Origin: Capsaspora owczarzaki ATCC 30864
Taxonomy: Eukaryota > Opisthokonta > Filasterea
Direction of reading: 5' to 3'
Length of the DNA stretch: 64,000 bases
Assembly (NCBI RefSeq): GCF_000151315.2
Contig: NW_011887304.1
Location: 603,690 to 667,689 of the forward strand
This document shows positions 1-12,100 of the stretch, one piece after another. Numbering within the stretch: position 1 is the first letter of the stretch; each line of letters starts with the position of its first letter. Below the pieces are notes generated by a model. The model was given only the letters and a program-made list of their open reading frames with translations. It was not told where the DNA came from and made no database searches. Made by a program: the position numbers and the translations under genes.

Positions 1-1303
1 GCCCCGTTCGCTTCAAGCGCTTCAAGCCCCACGACTCCAACAAAGCCGCGCACCTCAATAATCATATGATCCACGGGGTATTGGCCGGCAGGGATTTGTG
101 ACAGTGACCGGAGACACTCTTTGCGGTTGGGCTCGTAGAAGAAAACCAAATCCTGAATCATGTCGCCGAATGTGAAACGGTCGATAGAGTCGGCCGCCGG
201 CAAGACAGGAGGCTATCCCGACAGAAACAAAACAACAGTACAAAGTTAAAGCTCAGAGGCCCGTAAGAAAGCCTGCGCGTTGTTCAAGCTCCAACTACCC
301 ACCTCTGGTGTATCTTCGGCGGTGAACAGGCGGAAGATGACTTGTGGAAGCGGGTAGGACGAGGCCAGTGAATGAGCTGGCACAGTGATGGGAGTCAGGG
401 GGCTCTGTGGTTGATCAAATCCCCATGAGAAATTAGAATCAAAGAGTTGGCAAGGCAGCAAAACACTCCAATGCAACCAAAGACATGCCGCTGTACGTAC
501 CGGAACACAATGATCAAGCTGCTCGCTGAACGTCATGTACGGGCGCAGAATCACACTCTCGTCCCAGTTTGTGGCACGGAGATTGACAATCTGGTTCCAC
601 AAGCTGATGAGATATTCTTCCTGGGGCAAGCCGTCCACGGACGTCCACACTCGGATGGCGTCCACAAACAGTTCGCTTTCCCTTCTCCGCCTAGACAGAA
701 GGTAGATCAGAAAATCACAGTGAGACGCGTCGGAACGTGACGATCGAGAAAATGCCTGATCTTGCCAACTGCACAAACTTACTGGATGAAGGTTTCGCAA
801 AAGGCAATCAGGCGCGCAAATTCGTTGGGTCGCGACACATTCAGGAAAGGCCCGGCCCAGGGAAGGGCAGAGAGTACCAAAAACACGTAGTAATCGGCAC
901 GACGCTGGGTGACTTGCGGCTCGTTGGTCACGGCCAAGAATGAATCGAGCAGTACCAGCAATGAGCTGGGTTGCACGACACGCACATTCACCAAATCCGC
1001 CAAAAAGCGGACGGTGAGCTTGGCGTGCCGGTGCAGACTGTGCTCGAGGCAGAATTGCAGGCGCTCGCAGCAACGCTCAATCAGCTCGGGAATCAAGGTA
1101 ATGTCCAAGCTGCACAACAGACCCGCCAAAGTCGAGTAAATGGTTGTCTTTTCCGGCAGCTCGGAAATGCACGAGATGAGAGTGCGCACAATGTGCTCGC
1201 GGAGTTCGCGCACGCTCAAGTCGGACGCCAGCAGCAAGGTGATGCGATGGAGGTTGTATTCAATCGACCTTGAGGACTTTTTTTGTTTGTTTGTTGGTTT
1301 GTT

Positions 1304-1336
<33 letters not shown>

Positions 1337-2007
1337 TTGCCCCAAAACGGAAAACCCAAGAGAGTGAGAACACGGTGAGAACCAAATGTCTCAGATGTCT
1401 GAAAAAGTGACACAAAACAAAAAATCTCTCAGAATCTTCTTTCTCTCACCTTTTCGCCAATGCGCACAATGATTGACCGCAGTTGCGCCTTGTTCTCGGC
1501 GGCATTTGCAAGCGGCCGTGCCGAGCCCGCCTTTGCTGGTGCAAGCTGCTCAAACACAAAGCCACCGTTGGGAGCAGGTGGAGCAGTATTGCTGCGATCT
1601 CCGCTACTGCTGCCACTGTGATTGTGGCGATCTCTGCTTTCACGGTCGCCTCGCCCGTCGCGGTCGTCGCGGCTGCCCCGAGAGTCGCGGCTGTCTCGGG
1701 AGCTGCCGCCACGGCGGTCGCCAGCGGAGGATCGGCCCGCCCGCCCCGAGGACGAGCCCGAGCCCGAGCTCCCGTCGCCAGAGAGCGCCCGTTCACGCTC
1801 TGCCGAGGCCTCCTCGCGCTCGCGGGCCTCCCGCTCCAGCTCTGCTCGTGCGCGATCGCGTTCACGCAATGCAAGGTCGCGCTCGCGTTCGCGGGAGTTG
1901 AGCGAGCCGCCCATCATGGACGACGAGCCGCCACTGCTGCTGCTGCCTCCACGACGGCCATACCGGCGATCGTCGTCGTCGTCCGATCCACTGTCATAGC
2001 GCGGCAT
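1..2007 (-). CDS. NCBP1: Nuclear cap-binding protein subunit 1 (CBP80), 5' part of gene
   Basis: Large subunit of the nuclear cap-binding complex, which holds the m7G cap of nascent transcripts with CBP20 and supports splicing and export. Exons by splice-frame continuity: 1450-2007, 783-1276, 501-690, 303-404 and 54-212; the gene runs out of the window at the left edge. After an N-terminal extension, the MIF4G-type helical region matches human CBP80: LPEKTTIYSTL, then a VRFLADLVN block, LSALPW, and PQEEYL followed by ILRPYM. Exon 1 encodes about 185 residues rich in Arg, Glu, Ser and Asp (RERERD and SRDSRD runs), much longer than the short animal N-terminus. Intron 1 carries a (GTT)n run near 1306-1335. 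Start chosen at the first ATG (2007) before the Asp-rich stretch. Family call is firm; the role of the charged extension is unknown. Confidence 0.93.
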
Positions 2008-2266
2008 CCCGAACCTTTTTGCTTTCTGTGTTTCTGATGGGAGTTTTTTTGGATGTCGGGGGAAGAAAAAGATTGAGACGACCGATGAACGAAAAAAAAG
2101 TGTTCAGTATGGAACAAAAGAACATACAACGGTCGAAGGGACTGAGCCTGAGCCTTATCACTTAGGAGGAGAGGAAAATCAACAAACAATACCTTCAATC
2201 GAGCAATAAGATTTAATCGTCCAACCATCCAACAAGAAACTTTCACTCCATGCAACCAAACCACGC

Positions 2267-3827
2267 TCAACCAAAGTAGCGCTGTTGAATCTCGTACACG
2301 GATAGCGCAATGCCAAACAGCGGCGAGATGATGAGCATGCGGGGTACTGCACCCTTGAAGAACGCAGAAAAGCCCTCGTTGCGCACGATTTGGCGAACGC
2401 AGTCGGGGACGCCGTGGTAGACGGGGTCGCCGGGCTTGGGTACTGTCTGGATACGGGTCTTGATAACATCCAATGGGGTCACGGAGCCGGCAGCAACCAT
2501 GCCGGCAATCAAGCCAGCGAGCAAGACGCGGGGGAAGGGGGCGTTTGCTTGGCCTTCGGGAGTGAATGCACGCTTGAGCTGCTGGTTGAGGGGGAAGAAG
2601 ATGAACGAGAATGGCACATCGCGGAGCAAGGTGGCGCCAGTGCCCTTGTACATGCCTTTGAAGCCGAGAGACTTGATGATTTGCCACGCGGACACGTTGC
2701 CACCAGCAATCTGCATTTGGATCTTGAGCCGCTCCATCGGCGCCGTGGCAACAACCTGGCAAAGACCAGCGCCTGCGCCCGCAGCCATCTCCTTCCAGAG
2801 TGGAATGGTGGGCGAGTTGCCCTGGAAGAGCTCACGCAAGTAGTCGTTCACGGCCAGCTTGATGGCCTTCTCGGGCACAACGCCAACGAGGTTTGGGATC
2901 AAGCCACGGTACAACCCGGGCACGCCGCCTTCCGTGCGGATGATCTTCCTGAAGCAATCGCCGACGCTCTTGTACGGCAGCTCGGTCATGCCAGGAAGCA
3001 TCTTTTGGTTTTGGAGGCGGGTCTTGACCAAGTCCAACGGGAAGATGACCGAGACACCTGCGGAAACCACACGACGAAGCGAGCGACGAGAGACAGCAAG
3101 TAGTACAAAGTAAGTATGCAGGGCACACACAAGAGTTTGGTCTCCAACGCTGGTCTTAAGCTTTGATGATGCTGCTGCAGAGAGACGACTGTATTGAGAT
3201 GGGTGTTGAGTCACTGGCTCTGGGGTATGAGGACATTTGGGCATCAGGATGACTCCGTCTGCGCGCGGGATTTACCTCCGCTTGCCCGCTTTGCAGTCAC
3301 GAGCAGCGAGAAGGGGGTGCTTCACCCCGGAAAACTCATACAAACACACACACAAAGATATGGCGATGGATAGCAGTCTCAACAAATAGACCAGCACGCT
3401 TGGAAAGCATAACGAGTGAGATGAGGGAAGGATGAAACCGACCGAAGCGTGACAGACTGTGCACCAAAAACCAACGAACGAACTCGCCGGTTGACCCACA
3501 GCAGTCCCCCATCAACATGCAATGAATGGAACTGGAGGCATGGCAGGCCGAGAGCGAGTCAAACGAAAGAGAAAGAGACAGAGCGAGAGAGAGAGAGACA
3601 GGGCAGAGCGACAGAGCAAGAGAGAGTGGTCGGCGAAGCGTGACTGAGGAGGATTCAAGGCTTTTACCGACAATGCCAGCAATACCGCCAGCGATGAGCT
3701 TGTTGACAATCTTGGGGCGGTGCGGCTGCTGGAGATGCGGCTGGTGCTGGCCAATCTGCTGGCCGAGGCTGACGGCCGCATTCAGCGCAGGCGACGCTGC
3801 AGTGGGGAGCGCAGGGGATGAGGACAT
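2267..3827 (-). CDS. Mitochondrial carrier, glutamate carrier-like (SLC25A22/A18 group)
   Basis: Inner-membrane carrier of the SLC25 family, probably a glutamate/H+ symporter. Exons 3668-3827 and 2267-3057 give 316 residues, the usual carrier length. Three carrier repeats are visible, with signatures FPLDLVKTR, TAPMERLKIQ and TPLDVIKTR. Blocks PEKAIKLAVND and GATLLRDVPFS match the mitochondrial glutamate carriers GC1/GC2 better than other SLC25 members. The 53-residue first exon adds a Pro/Gln/Ala-rich N-terminus before the first helix. The single intron (3058-3667, 610 bp) is long for this window. An aspartate/glutamate carrier is less likely because no EF-hand region is present. Substrate is inferred from the family only. 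Confidence 0.88.
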
Positions 3828-4432
3828 TCTGCAATGGAAAATGACTGAGCGAAAGAAAAAAAAGAAGGGCAAGCAAATCCAATTTTGAATCGGTCAACTT
3901 GGCTGAAATGGCTGACAAGGGCGTGGGGGTTGGGGTTGGGACTGGGAGACCGGGAATGGATGGACGCACGTAGTTGTTGCAGGAGCGGTGAGCTTGTGGA
4001 CGCTTGCGGTAAACCCAAACCATGATGATGAACGCTGGGCTACGAAACTGAGATTGCAAGCGTCTCAAGTGTGCAAGTAAATGTCACAGAATTGCATGCT
4101 TTGTTTGTACTATTAAAGTACAGTAACTGCATTGGATGATGAAGCTTGGATCACGGCAGCAATTGAAAAGGAAGCCGGCAGTCCCAATGCAGACTCAATG
4201 AAACAGGATGCCCGCCCACCCTCATGCTCCACTGAGGGTCAGGTGTGCTGCCAAAATCAATGGCATGCTGTAACAACGATTCAAGGGATATCAGCTTGGG
4301 TCTCTGGGAACACGGCCTTGACGAAATCAGCAACCGAGCATTGAAAAGCACAAGAAAGAAAAAAAAAACTTACCAAAAAATCAAAATCCAAATTTGAGCG
4401 CTCTCTTGCTCGCTCTCTCTTCATCTTCAGCC
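3828..4432. promoter_or_regulatory. Intergenic region between divergent carrier and RPS8 genes
   Basis: These 605 bp separate the start codons of the minus-strand carrier and the plus-strand RPS8 gene and must hold both promoters and 5' leaders. A pyrimidine-rich stretch lies just before the RPS8 ATG (about 4395-4430). I see no recognisable TATA box or other defined element. Confidence 0.4.
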
Positions 4433-5699
4433 ATGGGTAAGCTTCCGTCCCCAGGCACTCTCGTCGGCCCTGAATCCGTTGGGGGACCGTGTGTCCTAAT
4501 GGATTGATCGCTCGGAGGACCGTCAGCAGCAGCGGATGCGCTTGTGGGAAGGCGGCAAGTGGAGGTGTTGGATGGTGGCCCGTTTGGAGTTTTGGTCGAC
4601 GGTCGGCAGTGTTAGAAGGCCCCCCCCTGCAGCTGCAGCTCGCACGGCCGTTTCGCGGCCTCGCCATTGTAGTCTCGTCCTCTGACTACCAGCTTTCCTG
4701 GGGAGTGAGAGGGGGGACTGGTGCTAGAAAGACCAGAGGAACAAGAAGAGCAGAGCTTTTTTCGCTTCTGCTTTTTTTTGTTTTTTCCTGCTTTTTCTTC
4801 TCTCGACCCTCTCGGCCAGCGCTTTCCCCCGGCTGTGTGCCTCGATCATCTTCAGGCCAGTGCTTTTGCTCGAAAGCCCAGCGCCGGTCGTGGTGGTGGT
4901 GGTGCGACAAGACCGATCGCTTGGTCTCGTTCTTCAGCAACACGCTTTTTTTTTTTCCTTGATTTTTTTTTTCCCCTCTTCCACTCTCTTGTATCCCTCC
5001 TTTTTCCTGCCATTCATACCATTGGCTCACATCCTGCGCGTCTGTCCCATCCATTCAGGCATCACTCGTGACAACTGGCACAAGCGCCGCGCAACCGGTG
5101 GCAAGGTCGTTGCCATGCGCAAGAAGCGCAAGTTCATGCTTGGCCGCCCCGCTGCCAACACCAAGATCGGTGCCAAGCGCATCAACGTCGTCCGCACCCG
5201 CGGTGGCAACCAGAAGTTCCGCGCTCTCCGTCTCGACGCCGGCAACTTTGCTTGGGGCTCTGAGTCTGTTGCCCGCAAGACCCGCATCATCAACGTCGCC
5301 TACAACGCGTCGAACAACGAACTCGTCCGCACTAACACACTAGTGAAGTCCTCGATCATCCAGATCGACGCGACTCCTTTCCGCCAGTGGTTTGAGGCTC
5401 ACTACGGTGTTGCCCTCGGCCGCAAGAAGGGTGCTGCCAAGTCCAAGAAGGAGGGTGAGGCTGAGGAGGAGGACGTCCTCTCCAAGAAGCGCTCCCACCA
5501 CGCTCAACGCAAGATCGATGCCCGCAAGCCCTTGGCAAAGATCGACGCTGCCCTCGAGGAGCAGTTCTCGACTGGTCGCCTCTACGCTGCCATCTCTTCC
5601 CGCCCCGGCCAGTCTGGTCGCTGCGACGGCTACATTCTTGAAGGCAAGGAGCTCGAGTTCTACGTCAAGAAGATCAAGGCCAAGAAGACCTCCAAGTAA
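4433..5699 (+). CDS. RPS8: 40S ribosomal protein S8 (eS8)
   Basis: Small-subunit ribosomal protein eS8. Exon 1 is only ATGG (4433-4436), followed by a 622-bp intron with GTAAGC donor and TTCAG acceptor; exon 2 is 5059-5699. The joined start [12 protein letters not shown] matches the family, as do [21 protein letters not shown] and the ending [15 protein letters not shown]. Total 214 residues, close to the human length of 208. Splitting after the first base of codon 2 is supported because the open frame upstream of 5059 is low-complexity intron sequence. Exon 2 is strongly C-ending in its codons, as expected for a highly expressed gene. Confidence 0.97.
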
Positions 5700-6135
5700 A
5701 ACCCCCTTTTGGTTCTTGTCCCGGCCTTCTCATGGATGTTGCTTGTTTGCAATCTCTTTGATGCTTGTGTTGTCCCTAAAAAACATGATCAACCCAGTTT
5801 TATACGTTGTTCCAAGGGTTCAATCTTCTTTTGGAAGTGCAAGGAAGGATGAGAGTGAATTGTCAATCCATGAACAAAACGGTTTTAATGTTGTTGTTGC
5901 AAGAAGCAAAGGAAAAAAAAAATTGTGAAAACGAGTCTCATCAACCAGGACGAGAACAACCTAGCAACCGGATTCGAAAAACCAACCCATTCAACAAAGA
6001 ACGGGGGCAGGTGAAAGGGGGGAAGGGAAAACAAAACTGAGACAGAAACTGGGAAAGGACAAAATCAAAAGGAAAAACACAAAACCAAAACAACCAACAA
6101 ACAAAAAAAAAAACAAATGGAGAATCAGGAGCATT
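5700..6135. other. Intergenic region between convergent RPS8 and BRSK-like genes
   Basis: This 436-bp AT-richer stretch lies between two stop codons and should hold both 3' UTRs. It contains several A runs (for example near 6095-6115) but no open frame with family similarity and no RNA gene that I recognise. Confidence 0.5.
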
Positions 6136-9100
6136 TTAAGAGGCGGGATGGAACTCTGCCTCGAAGCGCTCAAACAATGCCTTGAACTGGGCAACGCCGC
6201 CTGTCAAACATGGGGGGGGGGGAAATGAGACTCAAAACGCTCAAGTTGCAATCATTGGAAGACCAACGGCCAGCCGAAGCATCTCCTTCATCAAAACTCA
6301 CCATTCGTCAACGTAAAAGTCACAGACTTGTTGTCGCCGTGGTCGCCCAGCTTGATTGAGAATTTCAGAGTCTTCTGGAAACGCTGACCTTCAAACTTGC
6401 ACTTGAACAGCAGCTCCTTATCGTCAAAGCTGGAACATTTGATGTCGCATGCCTGCGCAACAAAACAAACAAAAAAAAAGAGAGCAACAGAACAAAGCAG
6501 AACACAAAGTTGGCCATCTCACCCACAAACCAGATACACAATGCACAAGGACACTTGCCTGCATGCACTTTTCTGTTTCAGTCTTGACGACATCCATGGA
6601 TGATTGTGAGAGGATGAGATGCTGATCGTCCTTCTCCAGCGGGCTGAAGAATCCACCAAACCACGATCGCTTGGGCGAGGATGAAATGGATGGCGATGGC
6701 GGGGAGGACTCGCGCTCAATGGACATGTTGCGACGTCGCGTGAAGATGGACGTGCCCAGTTTGTTCTTGAACGAGCCGCCCAAGCCTGAAAACCTCTTGA
6801 GTACTCGGCCAGAGCCCGACGAGTCGCTGTCGAACGAGGGCGATGAGGACGAGCCAGCATCGAGATCGTCGCCGCGCAAGTCGGTTCGCAAGCGGTGACG
6901 TCCATTGTCCGACTTTGAGCGTTCCATCTTGCGGTTGCGTTGCGGGAACTCCTCGGATGGGACGATGATGGGTCCTTTTTCTGGCTTGAGCACGCTGCAG
7001 GGGGAGGGGAAAGCAGAGGGGAAATCAGACATGCCCAATAGCAATTTACAAACATCTTTTTAAAAAAAAAAAAAGCCCTCTACTATCCCGATCATTAAAT
7101 TTCGACCCCCCCTCTTTTTTTCACTTTTTCGCCCTCCCTGGGACCTGTGTTGCTTTCCGTCTCGCCCGCGGAATGTTCATTCATGGTACGGTGTACCGAA
7201 CGTCTGATGAACACCGGGAGCGGGGGTTGTGAGTCATATCAGAGCAGCAGCGAGCAAAATAAAAAATATAAGGAAACTCAAAAAATTCACTTTTCCCGCC
7301 CAAATTTTGGTTTGGGTTCAGTCTTTTTGTGCGCATGACTCGCACACGCAGTCAGTCCACGTCCCGCGTGGCTCCCAGACAGCCCCCGGTATGGCTGCGT
7401 CCAACTTCACCAAAAAGACCGCTGCCCGTGCTGGACAAGATGCCCAGGGAGGTCGTCCGCGGTCAAGTGCTCGCGTTGCGAAATGCTGGCCTCTCCTACA
7501 ACAAGATCGCCACCCAGCTTCACCTCCCACGTTCTACAGTGATCAGCATCACCCAACGTTTCTCGGGAAGGGCGACGACGAGCGACAGCCCCCGCCCCGG
7601 TCGCCCCAGCAAGCTCAAGTCATTTCACCGCAACAACATTGTAGCACAGATCCTCCTCGATGAGTCCGACACCGCACCCGAAGTGGCCGCCACTATGCGC
7701 ACATTGTCCAAAGTTCGTGTCTCTCCATGCACGATAAGAAGGGTGCTGCATGGTGCAGGACTTGTCAACGGAGCGAAGGTCAAAAAAGCCCTCTTGAAAG
7801 AGACACACAAAGAGCGACGCTTGGCCTTTGCACTCGCTCATCAGCATTGGACCGTCGATGACTGGCTGAGGGTCGTCTTCTCCGACGAGACTGCTCTCTA
7901 TCTCTACAGGAACAACAACGGTGGTCGTGTATGGCGTCTGGTTGGCGAAACGTTGACCGATCGATGCGTGCAGGGCACGGTCAAGTTCGGCGGTGGCCAT
8001 ATCAATGTTTGGGGCGCCATCTCTCGTTTCGGAATTTCGCTTTTCTGCGAGGTCGGCGACGTCATGAACGGCGACACCTACCTCTCAGTTTTGGAGAGCG
8101 AGTTGCTAGCAAGCATTCGCGTGTGGAACAACAAAAACGAGATGATTTTCATGCATGACAATGCCCCTTGTCACAAAAGAAAAGATGTGGCGAAGTGGTT
8201 CGAAACCAATCAGATCACCGTCCTGGACTGGCCTGCGAACTCTCCCGACCTCAACCCCATCGAAAATGCGTGGAACATGGTCAAGAACAAGATCTACCAG
8301 GAGAGGGAGATCAAGAGCAAGGCCGCGTTGTGGGAACGCTTCCAAGCGGTCTACGAAGAAGTGCTCACGCCAGAGGTCTGCCGCGATCTCATTTCATCGA
8401 TGCCGCGCCGCATTCAAGCTGTGATAGATGCCAATGGTGGTTATACCAAGTACTGAAGTGGAGCGAAGGCGCTGCGACACGTTGTTTGTGTGCCATGTAA
8501 TGCTTTGTGAAAATTGGGCAAAAAAGCCGCTCTTTTTCTGTTTTTTTGAGTTTTCATTTTTGTCTGTTCTCGCTTCGAATCTTAACTCCCAGCCCGCTGC
8601 TTCACTTCTAAAATGTGTCTGGTACACTGTACCATGAATGAACATTCCGCGGGCGAGACGGAAAGCAACACAGGTCCCAGGGAGGGCGAAAAAGTGAAAA
8701 AAAGAGGGGGGGTCGAAATTTAATGATCGGGATAGTACTTACTGAATTTTGCCTTCCGAGGCGACGCGCGTCAACTGAGGAGCGCCCTCGTTGGACGGAT
8801 TTGGTGGAGTGCTGCTTCCGCTCGAGTCCCGTTGAGGTCCTTGAGTCGAGTAGGCTCGCGGCGAGGTGGGTGGGTGGATGGTGGCGCCGGTGTGGGCAGT
8901 GCCTGGCGGACGGTTGACTGGACGAGGAACCACGACACCGCTGTTGGAATTTGGCGCGCTGTGAATGGCGGGAGCCGGTGTGGGCGCCGAGGACGATAGC
9001 TGTGGACCGGGACCAATGTAAGTGATTTCGCCACGAACTGGAGGAACCGGGACCGCAATGCGAATGGGAGCACTTGGTGCTGGTCCCGAAGGAGGCTGCA

Positions 9101-12100
9101 TGGGTGCATGGGTGTGGTTTGCTGCTGCCGACGCTGCCGATGCCGATGCCGATGCCGATGCTGCTGCTGCTGCTGCGGCGGCTGCGGCTGCCGTGGCCGC
9201 GGCCGCGGCTGCTGCTGGAGAGAGGGCCGCCATGGCAGCAGCCGGTGCTGGTGGCAACATGCCCAGCACAGGACTGTTGGGGGAAGACAAGGAAATTTCG
9301 CGGTCGGATTGATCCGAGCTGATGGAATCCGTCCGTCGACGGGGAATGTCGAGGTTGTCTCCGCGCACAGAGTTCCAGTCGTTCACGTCGGGGTAGCTGT
9401 TGCTCTCGCTGCTCAAGCCAGCATAGCGCTTCTTGCGGTCGAGCAGCAACGTGTAAATGACCTTCTCAATGTTGTGGCTCTCGCTCATGAGCTCCATCGT
9501 CAAGGTTGCCTCGTCCTCAAAGCAGCCGAGTGATCGCAGAGAGTACATGACGTCCTCGTCGAGAGAGTCGATGGAAGGCAGAGCGGTGGGCGGGAGCGGC
9601 GAGTGGACCACCTCGGGCATTGGCACTGCAGCCGTCAGGTAGAGGGGGTGGATCATAATCTCTTCCATTTTAATACGCTTTTCGGGGTCGACAGTCAACA
9701 TGCGGCTGAGAAGATCCTTGCATTCGGGCCGCAAGTGGGCAGGCATGATAAACTCGCCAGTCTTGACTTTGTTCAAGAGACGGTGAATGTTCTCGTCGTC
9801 GAAGGGCAAGTTACCAGTGAGCAGTGCAAAAAGAATGATGCCGCAGCTCCAGATATCGGCGCCACGGCCGTCGTACTTGACACCGCGAATAACCTCGGGG
9901 GAGGCATAATGCGGTGAGCCGCAACTAGTCTCGAGCATTTTTTCGCCCACTTGCAGTGAGGCCATGCCAAAATCGGCAATCTTAATGTTGCGGTCCGCGT
10001 CCAGCAGCAAGTTTTCGGGCTTCAGGTCGCGATGGCACACGCAGTGCTTGTGGCAGAAATCCATGGCCGAGATGATTTGGCGGAAGAATTTGATGCCTTC
10101 CTCGATGGGTAGCCGGCCTCGCTTGACAAGATAGTCAAACAGCTCGCCGCCCTCAACATGCTCGAGGATGAGGAAGAGGTGGTGCGAGTTTTCGTAGACG
10201 TCGTACAACGACATGACGTTCGGGTGGTCGATCAGCTTCATGATGGCAATTTCGCGCTCAATCTTGCGCAACAAGTCCGGCGTGGATGCCAAGGACGCCT
10301 TGTTGATAATTTTGACAGCCACAGTCTTGCCCGATGCAATGTGCGTGCCGAGTTTAACACGCCCTAATGCCCATTACACGTTAAGAATGTGGGGTGTGAA
10401 AAAAAAAAAAAAAAAAAAACAGGAAGGTGAGCAGTTGTTTTTTTTTCGACGCTCGTCCCATGCAGAGGAGTGTTGTTTTCGGCAGTGAGTGACTACTGGG
10501 GAGGAGACTTTTGTTCAACATTTGTTATCGTCACTTGTTTGTTCGAGTATGTGGTGTTGTTGTTTTTTTTCTGTGGGTTTTGTGGGTGAAATGCAATGTA
10601 TTTGTGGGAACAAACAGGCGTGTCCAAAACATTTTGTTTCGCCAGTGTTGTTGTTCAGCCCCACAATTCCTCACTCTCCACCGTTACTCAACCGAGTCAG
10701 CTCACTCACGAGGGTGTCAGTTTGTTCGTTCGTTTCGTAGCACCACTCACTGACTGCAGCACCCTCCACACCCTCGGGATCGATGGAACAAGAATTCCGC
10801 CAAACCCACGAGATCTGCGCTGCACGCGCCAAACCCAACAAAAAAAATCGCAACCGCAACTTCGTCCATGACCACAGGCAACGGCGGGTTTTTCGCCACT
10901 TCCCCCCGAGAGTCAGCCACCAGAAAACGCACAAAAAATTCAAGCACTCACTCAAACGCACAAACACCCCCCTCCCCCGGCAGCACTCACTCGTTCGCTT
11001 GTGGATGCTTTGGGGAAGGGGCGCAGTTTGAATTCGATGGGTTGTCGAAAGTGTGCGACTTTTTTTTTTTTTTTTTTTTTTTGGTTGTTATTTTGTTGTT
11101 TTTGTGAGCGTCTGTTGCGGTTGGTTCGGGACCTCGGTTTACAAAATCAGTGCTCAGTTCTGACTCAGTGCATCTGCTTCAATCACGATTTGCATGTGTG
11201 TGTGTTTTGGTTGCTGAAGAATGGCGAAAACCGACGTAGAAAACAAAAGTCACAAAATAAAAATAAAAAAGTAAACACAACAACCAAAGTTTTTTTTTTT
11301 TTTTTTGGTTGAACTCCACTTTTTCCTGCTTGCCGCTGCGTCGCTCGATGCGCGCACTCGCGTCTGGAAGCGTGTGGTCCAAGCACCGGGATGGCAACAT
11401 TGCATCGCCACCGACGCTTGAAGGGGGAAAAAAAGCAAAATGGTCGATGGAACACCAAAAAAAAAAAAAAAAAAAAAAATACAGTCTCGGAGGTTGCTTT
11501 GCTCATCGAAAGGATCCCAGTCCGCCAGCAGCCGGTGAGCGTGGCCGAGGGGTGGGGCAGATTGGTACAAGAAGCAGCAAGGAGCCAGAAGAGGCGAACC
11601 CCCCCCCCCGGGGAAGCCGCAGAGGCAGACGCGGGAAACACAGAGCGCGAACAAGCACCGCATTAAAACAGCGGTGGCTGCTCGGTCTCCCTCGCGTCCG
11701 TCTCGCTCCTCCTCACTTCTCCGCTGCCCATGCACGGCACACTCGAGAGACGATTCAGGCAGATTCGTCAAAGTCGGCCATCCGCGCTCCAAAGGGTCGC
11801 GCGCAGCGTTAATGGTGCAAGCCCTTCCACTTTCCAGTGATGACCAAACCTGCTTTCCTCCGTTTGTCCCCTCGCCTCGCCTCCCTCTGTCTCTCTCTCT
11901 CTCGCTCTCTTGACTTTGCCATTTCCGTGTGTCTCAAGTGCGATTTGTGCTCGTGACGGCTGATGGGGGAGCGGGATGAGCGAGTGGATCCGTTGATTCG
12001 TCTTTTTTTTTTTTTTTTTTGTCTTTTTTTTGCCGCCAAGTCGAATATTTTGTTTTTCGATGGTTGTTACCTGTTGAGCCCACTCCAAGTGTGCGACCGA

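Larger units (their letters stand above)
7083..8735 (+). mobile_element. Tc1/mariner DNA transposon, apparently intact
   Basis: A 1,653-bp element flanked by TA target duplications (7081-7082 and 8736-8737). Its ends are inverted repeats of 115 bp that differ at one position I can find (7190 versus 8628). The element lies in intron 2 of the BRSK-like gene, antisense to it, and encodes one full-length DD34E transposase. Outer ends begin CTATCCCGATC. The near-identity of the repeats and the open transposase suggest a recent insertion. Family knowledge: Tc1 elements integrate at TA and duplicate it. Confidence 0.95.

Noticed and set aside
1473-2037. Several plus-strand open frames over NCBP1 exon 1
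   Set aside because: They are frame shadows of the Arg/Ser/Asp-rich coding repeats on the minus strand.
4437-5058. Possible intronic C/D snoRNA in RPS8 intron 1
   Set aside because: I looked for paired C and D boxes with flanking stem and found none convincing.
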